Shown: piece by piece, positions 58,083-64,000 of the stretch | How positions within the stretch are numbered: the first letter of the stretch is position 1 | Layout of the letters: each line of letters opens with the position of its first letter | DNA from: Kuschelorhynchus macadamiae | Lineage: Eukaryota > Arthropoda > Insecta > Coleoptera > Curculionidae | Length of the DNA stretch: 64,000 nt | Assembly: GCA_030620095.1 (NCBI GenBank) | Contig: JAUTXW010000109.1 | Span: forward strand, 843,501 to 907,500 | Direction of reading: 5' to 3' | Program-made: the position numbers and the translations under genes | Notes under the pieces: generated by a model | What the model was told of the DNA's origin: nothing | The model's database searches: none | What the model saw: the letters and a program-made list of their open reading frames with translations, nothing else

Positions 58083-60026
58083 CACGTTCACTGCGGTACC
58101 AATAATACTCTACTTCAAATGTATGAATTCGTTTTGGCGTAGTGGAGGCGAATGATTCAGTGCTCTGATTTTCTTCAGTCAGTGCTAAAGCCAATTTTTC
58201 TCTAAATTGGAGCATACTAAGAGTACCATCATTTTTGTTGATGTCATTGTAAACCACTTGAGAATTAACAATAGTTGTCCCGAATATGAGTTTAAACGCG
58301 GTTTTTCTATACCATTTGAGTCCTTTTCTCAAGGCTGTATAATAAGAAGACATTTGATCACTAATATCTACTCCCTTTTTTGCTTTGTTGTAATCAATTA
58401 TACATTTGGGCTTCAGATGACCTACTTTTCTTCCCAGTCTCTTGCATACTTATATCATGCTCACGTTTGTTCGAAATCATTAGAATGGGACGCTTATCTT
58501 GCCATTTTATTATTTTAATTCCGTTTCCATTATGAACACCTATAACCTGACTCTTTTTTATTTTTCGGTTTACAAATTCTCTCGGAAGGTTCTTTCCGTT
58601 AGACCGTAAAGTTCCGCAATAGAAGGTTTTTCTAGCTTGAAGTTTCTTTACTAATGGTACGCTGGAATAAAAATTATCGGGGAATAAAGTACGTCCTTGA
58701 TCTAGCACATTTTGCATGAGATTCATTACCACTTTGACAGTGTGAGGGTCACTTGGGTTATAATTTTGGGTTGTTTCTTTACCGCAGTAAATCTTTATGT
58801 TTATAGTATAATTTTCTAAAGTGCACAATTTATATAATTTCACACCATATTTGTGCCTTTTGTTCTTAAATTCTCTTATGGAGAGGTCGATTGGGCATGC
58901 GTCAGTAAGACGCATGCCCAATCCACCTCTCCATGGGATCATACTCTCATCTATCACAATGTCTTTACCAGGGGTCAAAATTATCTGAAATCTTGCGTTG
59001 AGCATTCCCAGAAGAGGTCTAATACGAAACAAGCGGTCATGAGAATTTGCTAAATTTTCGTTATTATTGAAGTGAATGTGTTTCAGCAACAACAAAAAAC
59101 GGTCTCTAGTAATTTTGGAAGAAATATATCTATTGCGATAAAGTTCGTTTTTTGACCAGTAGATATTGATAGATGGAACTCTAACAAGTCCCATGCAGAT
59201 TATAACACCAAAGAATTTGTACATTTCTTGTGGATTGGTATCTGTCCAATTTTTCAGGCGAGACTTATTGCTTAGAGCTACAGAACTTTTCTTCAACTAT
59301 CAAATCAATCACTTCCAGATCTATGAAGAGCTTGAATACGTCAATAGGGGTCTTACACGATCCATAGTCAATGTTAATTATTTGCTTCCGATTATATTCC
59401 ACGATATCCAGCGGATTACCGATGTCCATTGGTAACCAAACATCATTCTGAAGATCCTCTGAAAAATAAAGCAATGTATGAATATGGTAAAATTACATAC
59501 AATATTTACTTATTTTAACATATACATATTATAGTTATTAAGAATACCTACCTAGAACTTCATCAGCAGCGAATTCCTCTCCCTCGATATTTTCCAATTC
59601 CAACAATGCCTGGTCTGTTTCATTCGCATTCGTATCAGATTCATCTGTACGAACAGATGAACCAGGAGAAGATATGCTAGGCTCATACTCAGGATCTGTA
59701 CTCGAATGAGTACCTGCATATGAATCACTCTCTAGGTCAACTTCGCTACTGGTATCATTTTCACACACCCCTTGCAATATTTCACGACTTGGATTATTCT
59801 CTGTTACAACTTCCACGTTTTCAATTTCAGGTTCTATGTTTTCGGTTGCGTGACAACTCTGACAAAGATAATTTTGTGGTTAAAACTTGATATTTTGGTA
59901 TAATAATTCAAAACTTATCTGCTTTATGTGTGTTTCAACATGTTGTTCATGAGATTCTGGCGAATCTGGATCTTGGTTATACTGAGAACGCGCTAATCCA
60001 CGTAGTTTCTTACCGCGATTTGCCAT
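58083..60026 (-). pseudogene. piggyBac transposase, frameshifted
   Basis: It starts MANRGKKLRGLARSQYN at 60,026, followed by an acidic Ser/Glu-rich N-terminal region (59,538-59,816; SDSYAGTHSSTDPEYEPS). A GT-AG intron is likely at about 59,462-59,548 (GTAGGT ... TTTTTCAG). The DDE domain reads MYKFFGVIICMGLVRVPSIN, then GKDIVIDESMIPWRG (first Asp), FPDNFYSSVPL (second Asp), KWQDKRPILMISNKREHD (third Asp region) and DYNKAKKGVDISDQMSSYY. Frameshifts lie near 59,285 and near 58,430. The C-terminal cysteine-rich domain usual in this family is absent, and the last frame runs through the terminal repeat to a stop at 58,033 in flanking DNA. A 24-bp-arm palindrome at 58,880-58,932 adds about 12 residues after WRG. 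Dead as it stands. Confidence 0.88.
58880..58932. repeat. palindrome inside the piggyBac transposase
   Basis: Arms 58,880-58,903 and 58,909-58,932 pair over 24 bases with one mismatch around a 5-base loop (AGTAA). The inner 15 bases on each side (GATTGGGCATGCGTC) are perfect. Confidence 0.9.
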
Positions 60027-60330
60027 AATTCACAAATTCGCATAGAACGACCGCAAAAATACTACCAGTCACTTGTATCTTGTAACGACAGGTGGTAAAA
60101 TTATTTTTACTGTGTGCTTTACCGGTCACAAGTGTCTTGTACGTACTATACATCCTAGAAACATTGCGCACGTCACGACGATCAAATAGGTACCTGTAAC
60201 GTGCAAATCGGATTTATAGTTTTCAAATTATTCGTTCCGCCGCTGGGTAATAGATGGCACGATCGGCCTCCGCCGTAACAGAATAAACAACACCAGATAC
60301 ATGTATCCGGTATCGCAGCGAACGTGTTAA

Positions 60331-61190
60331 GTTCTTTACGACTGATGAGAACATAATGAATGATAATAAAAAATAAATTTGTTTCTTGAGAAATAATCAT
60401 GGTCACTAATTTCAAAATTTGAACTTTCAAAAATGGGTAATTTATAGTTTTCTCTGACACCATAAGCATGTTTTTATAGTTTGTTTTTATTTTTTTGGAT
60501 TGTTTACTTACATCCGCATCAATTTTAGGAGTTTAAGATTTAGACCAGTATTAAACTTAGTACTTCTAGTAAGCCGGCCATAGTTCAGTAAACTGGACCA
60601 TGGCCGTAAATGTCAAATAAAGTCCCGTCATGTTAACTTAAACCTGGTCTAAGGAATATGAGCATTAAAATTTTTAACAGTATATTAAAACCGCGAGTTT
60701 TGAGGTATGTCGTATATAAAAATGCAGATTAACAAAAAAATTTAGCTTTTGTTGGTTAATTATTGGTAATTTTTTATAAAGTCAACATTAATAGCCATAG
60801 TAGATGTTCCTGTGTAAGCATGTGTATAAAGGATTATTGATTAAAAGTTAGTCACCTACTTAAATTGTTATTGTGGAATTGAGCTTCAGTTTCTTTATGT
60901 AAAAAACTTCTGCTTATGATAAGACAAAGAAAAAGTACATGCGGGTGTGTATCTTCTAGCTTGAAAAGTAGGAGTATTTTACTCATAGTGCGCTTTCATA
61001 TGGGTAAAAATCCAGTATGCCAGAATAAAATGGCGGCCCATTAAAAGGTAAAAAAATAATTATACATATTCAAGAAGACGAAATAAAATATCTACCTAAT
61101 AAAATTTTAAGAAATTATTCCTAAAAACTGCTGCTCCAATTTACCTTAACCATTGCACAAGTTTGATATAGTGATAAAATGGCAAATTTT
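60331..61190. other. non-coding stretch
   Basis: No gene was recognised. The part near 61,020-61,160 may contain a reverse-orientation fragment of the dispersed repeat family (AAAATGGCGGCCCATTA). Confidence 0.35.
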
Positions 61191-61197
61191 AGCGTTC

Positions 61198-61570
61198 AAG
61201 TCAATATAGGGTTTGTGGGGACTATACAGTCTTTCAAGATTTATGGCCACTTTTCGATATTATCAAAGGTACATTTGACGGCTTATATTTTTTTAATGCC
61301 TCAACATAAATCATTTTAGCATGGTAAAAACTTCCAAATGTGGTCTTCTTTCAACTGCGGTATTTTTCTTTAGTATTCTTTAATAACGGTATACTGAGTA
61401 AATAAAAATCCTGGATGCAAATTTTCTCGGTTAATTTAAATGGAACGCCCTGTATATTATTATATTTTCAGATTTATCCTTTTTTGGCCATTTACCTAAA
61501 ATAGAGTTTATGGGGTCTACAGAGCCGTTCAAGATTTATGGCCACTTTTCGAAAATATTAGAGGCACATT
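61198..61570 (+). repeat. two direct copies of a transposon-like segment
   Basis: The string TTCAAGATTTATGGCCAC followed by TTTTCGA recurs about 290 bp apart (near 61,232 and 61,529), each preceded by TTTRTGGGGWCTAYA and followed by a GGYACATTTGACG block. Between them, at 61,441-61,456, lies GGAACGCCCTGTATAT, a string often found at ends of insect repeats. Together these suggest transposon debris. Confidence 0.5.
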
Positions 61571-61826
61571 TGACGTTAAGACCCGTTATAATGAAAATTA
61601 TGTCTATTGACATTTCTGTTTCTGTGGAATTGTTGCTTCGTCAGTAAATAACACAAAAAAGTCAGCAAATCTCTTTGAATTTGTTGTTGTGCCCAGCGAC
61701 AAAAATCTAGTGGGCCTTATGTTTACAAATGAAATTAAACTGTCAAAAATATAAATTTGAGTTGTCATGTTGGTGTCTGAGTTTTGTATTATAAATTAAG
61801 TACATTTTTTATTGTAAGACGAAAAA

Positions 61827-61962
61827 ATGAATTTTAATAGACAAGAAATGAAAGATATGATTTATGTGTTAGAAGGAAGTGAAAAGAATTGTTTGTTAGC
61901 GACAAAAATATCCTGATACAAGGCATGCAACCACACAGAAGCGCTTTTGAAAGGCTTAAGCC
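61827..61962 (+). pseudogene. relic of a DUF4817-type transposon helix-turn-helix
   Basis: One frame gives MNFNRQEMKDMIYVLEGSEK then NCLLATKI. After a one-base shift it continues YPDTRHATTQKRFERL. This matches the insect domain known as DUF4817 (E..DM...YGE...N...A...Y..R.P.RRHP....F.RL), which is found at the N-terminus of Tc-like transposon proteins. The remainder of the protein is missing. Confidence 0.5.
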
Positions 61963-61994
61963 TGGGTTATAGATTGCGCTGTCCTTGAAGTTAA

Positions 61995-62122
61995 CTTAAC
62001 GCAAAGCAATGGGTACGGTTATATTTATGCCGCCATCCGTTTGAGTTTCCTTTAGCCGCCGAAAAGATGGCGATGATTAACTTTGACGGAAGCGACTGAC
62101 GAAAATCGGCGTTTGCGTTAAG
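61995..62122. repeat. short inverted-repeat element (MITE candidate)
   Basis: CTTAACGCAAA (61,995-62,005) and TTTGCGTTAAG (62,112-62,122) form perfect 11-bp inverted repeats around 106 bases of unusually GC-rich DNA. No target duplication was identified. Confidence 0.35.
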
Positions 62123-62124
62123 CT

Positions 62125-62850
62125 GCAACCATTGAAATTGCTGGATTTTCGAGGACTTTTTAAAACGTTCGTATTTCGTAATAAATTTGACATTAATTTA
62201 TTCATATAATATCCCCGCTTATTTAAAAAAACTTCTTGGGGTCATTGTCTTTAATTTTAAGAAAATACTGGAGCCGATTTCGCGATCTTCTTTGACACCT
62301 CCTCTTCAACAACTTTACACCTGCGGCACACATTAATATACCCACAATACCTAGTCTTTACCAGGCATCATTACTACGATTTTGATTATCCATGCTCAGC
62401 AAATTAAAAAAACGCACATAAACTGAAAAACAAGCAAGACAAAATTAGGCGATCTAAAACACGTGACCTGTCAAATCAAATATGGCCGGCTTAGGACATA
62501 CATTTGCCAGCTGATGTTTATTTTCTTATGAAAGTTCAGGGTTATAACAGCAGTTGTGTCTCGATATTATTGCTTAATTTATATATTTTAAAGTGATTTA
62601 GTTATGAAGTGGTTTAAGAAAGGCCACTAATATATTCATAGGTACCTGTTTATGATTTGGAATGTTTTACGGCCTAGAAAGGTCGATTGCGTTTAGCTAC
62701 CTGGCTACCTGTACCTGGTCATGAAATTAGTTGATATTGGGAGCAAGCAGATGTACTTTTAGTTTAGTTCGTGTTAATTAAGAAGAGTGATAAGTGCACA
62801 TTTAAAAGACTTTCTTAGTGACCTAGTAGATAAAGTGATAAAAAATTAAC
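62125..62850 (+). other. region upstream of the SWIM-YqaJ gene
   Basis: No coding sequence was recognised. It probably holds the promoter and 5' UTR of the gene starting at 62,851. A run near 62,590-62,850 lacks repeats and is compatible with a leader. Confidence 0.3.
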
Positions 62851-64000
62851 ATGGATTTACCACAGTCTGAAAAGAGTGACTACCTTGTCCAGCTAGAGAG
62901 TGAAAAACCTGACGTTGCTCAAAGGTATAAGAACAAGATTCGTCTTATAAATTCCATTAATCCTTTTAAAATCATGGATGAAGACCTTGATAAAGACTTT
63001 GCATCCCTACCAGCTGTTCAAGCCTTTGATGTAATGACGTATTTAGTGCTAACTCATAGTTTTTACACAAAAGAGCAAACGAAAGCTTATAAAAGTCTCA
63101 GTGGCTACAAGTATTTTGAGGCTGGTTTTGTTCATCTGCGTGGCATGAAAAAGGTCAATGAGCTTTCCGTTATACTTGCAAAGGTTCGACATAGTCAGCG
63201 TGCTAGGGAACCCCCTCTAAATGTGTGGGTCCTGACACAAGATAATGGAAGTATTAACACTGGCCACTGTACTTGTATGGCTGGTTTATCTGAAGTCTGT
63301 AGCCATGTTGCTGCTGTTCTATATGCAACAGAATATATTTACAACTCGCTTACTTCTACTTCATCGACTGATATGTTAGCTCAGTGGGTTGCTCCTTCTA
63401 CAAAAGATGTACCCATTGTAAGATTATGTGACCTTAAGCTCAAAACAAAAAAAGCTAAAACAGTTGTCTCAGACTCTTCAAGTTTATTTAGTCCGATACC
63501 TGCCATTGAAGGCGAAGAACTTATTGAACTGTTGACAGCTTGTGAAAATGTTGGCGACGAAACAGCTCTTGCAAGAGTTATTGAACCTTTTGCATCAAGA
63601 ATAGGATCAAGTATTTGTCAACCAAAACTTAAAGTGATTTATAATATTTACCAGGAGTATTATGAGTCACTCTCTTATCAGCAGTTGTGCTCAATTGGAG
63701 AGAAAATTGACCAGTCATTATCTTTTGATGATTGCCAAAAGATCTGTAAAGCCACAGTTAAGCAAACTCATTCCGAAGAATGGTTTAGGCAAAGAACTAG
63801 ACGCATCACTGGTTCAAATTTTAAAAGAGCATGCAGGACATCACTTTCAAAACCATCTCTGTCATTAATTAAGAGTGTTTGTTATCCTCTAAAGTTTCTG
63901 TTCAAAACCAAAGCAACTCAGTGGGGAACAAACAATGAAAAGCTTGCTCTTCAAAATTATTTATCGTCAAATACACTTGAACACGTAAATTTAAAACTTG
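62851..64000 (+). CDS. SWIM zinc finger and YqaJ-type nuclease protein, 5' part
   Basis: The frame is open from ATG at 62,851 to the window edge (383 codons, no stop), starting MDLPQSEKSDYLVQLESEKP. Residues 135-155 contain a SWIM finger, CxC-x7-CxH: Cys140, Cys142, Cys150 and His152 (GHCTCMAGLSEVCSHVAAVL). SWIM domains bind DNA or proteins. From about residue 300, THSEEWFRQRTRRITGSNFK resembles the start of the YqaJ fold, the exonuclease family of phage-type recombination (PD-(D/E)xK nucleases). The catalytic acids would lie beyond the window, although GTNNEKLALQNY (about 360-371) fits the E..A...Y segment. Proteins with this pairing are numerous in insects and cnidarians, and many seem to travel with repeats. 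Whether it is a host gene or part of a transposon is undecided. Confidence 0.75.
   Translation, partial: MDLPQSEKSDYLVQLESEKPDVAQRYKNKIRLINSINPFKIMDEDLDKDFASLPAVQAFDVMTYLVLTHSFYTKEQTKAYKSLSGYKYFEAGFVHLRGMKKVNELSVILAKVRHSQRAREPPLNVWVLTQDNGSINTGHCTCMAGLSEVCSHVAAVLYATEYIYNSLTSTSSTDMLAQWVAPSTKDVPIVRLCDLKLKTKKAKTVVSDSSSLFSPIPAIEGEELIELLTACENVGDETALARVIEPFASRIGSSICQPKLKVIYNIYQEYYESLSYQQLCSIGEKIDQSLSFDDCQKICKATVKQTHSEEWFRQRTRRITGSNFKRACRTSLSKPSLSLIKSVCYPLKFLFKTKATQWGTNNEKLALQNYLSSNTLEHVNLKL

Larger units (their letters stand above)
58079..60330 (-). mobile_element. piggyBac-family element with TTAA duplications
   Basis: TTAA at 58,079-58,082 and 60,327-60,330 flank a 2,244-bp element. Its ends are inverted repeats: CACGTTCACTGCGGTACC (58,083-58,100) and, reverse-complemented, CACGTTCGCTGCGATACC (60,309-60,326), 16 of 18 identical. 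TTAA duplication is the hallmark of piggyBac transposition. The transposase lies on the minus strand. Confidence 0.9.

Noticed and set aside
58853..59435. Plus-strand frames across the piggyBac region
   Set aside because: Antisense to the recognised transposase, with no domain of their own.

Overview
The window reads as AT-rich nuclear DNA of an insect. A split small heat-shock-protein gene with GT-AG introns sits among many decayed transposons. A beetle would fit, but the order cannot be fixed from this sequence. Host coding content is small: three sHSP exons (about 14.03 kb, 24.9 kb and 27.1 kb) and, at the right edge, an open-ended gene with a SWIM zinc finger and a YqaJ-type nuclease domain (from 62,851). 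That second gene may itself be transposon-derived.

Layout: 0.8-1.3 kb, copy 1 of a dispersed repeat. 1.96-2.68 kb, Jockey-like LINE relic (minus). 3.06-5.78 kb, two decayed Penelope-like element (PLE) copies joined head to head. 6.7-8.0 kb, LINE relic (plus). 8.6-10.7 kb, LINE relic with endonuclease and RT (minus). 14.03-27.3 kb, the sHSP gene. Its 10.8-kb intron holds a LINE 3' end with an (ATT)n tail, a Tc1/mariner relic, a paired CRE-like site and a small PLE-like inverted repeat beside a (TA)n tract. Its second intron holds a 728-bp element with terminal inverted repeats. 28.6-29.8 kb, another dispersed-repeat copy.

29.9-57.55 kb is the dominant feature. It is an array of about eight full or partial PLE units (about 3.45 kb each, RT plus GIY-YIG endonuclease, 880-codon reading frame). 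Left units lie head to tail on the minus strand and right units head to tail on the plus strand, meeting 5' to 5' near 43.16 kb. Both outer 3' ends abut (TA)n tracts. Units A, B, C and F keep full-length reading frames; D, E, G and H are broken. Every complete 3' region carries a hammerhead-ribozyme-like motif. The central 1.2 kb is peppered with short deletions and almost no substitutions, so an assembly fault there must be considered.

58.08-60.33 kb is a piggyBac element with TTAA duplications, terminal inverted repeats and a frameshifted transposase containing a palindromic in-frame insertion. 61.2-62.1 kb holds further transposon debris.

The most notable pattern is that three unrelated PLE-type loci of very different size (3.06-5.78, 22.97-23.20 and 29.92-57.55 kb) share one geometry: two inverted copies with 3' ends pointing outward, two of the three beside (TA)n. 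This suggests a two-sided insertion mechanism, possibly fed by multimeric or circular RNA. That mechanism is inference.
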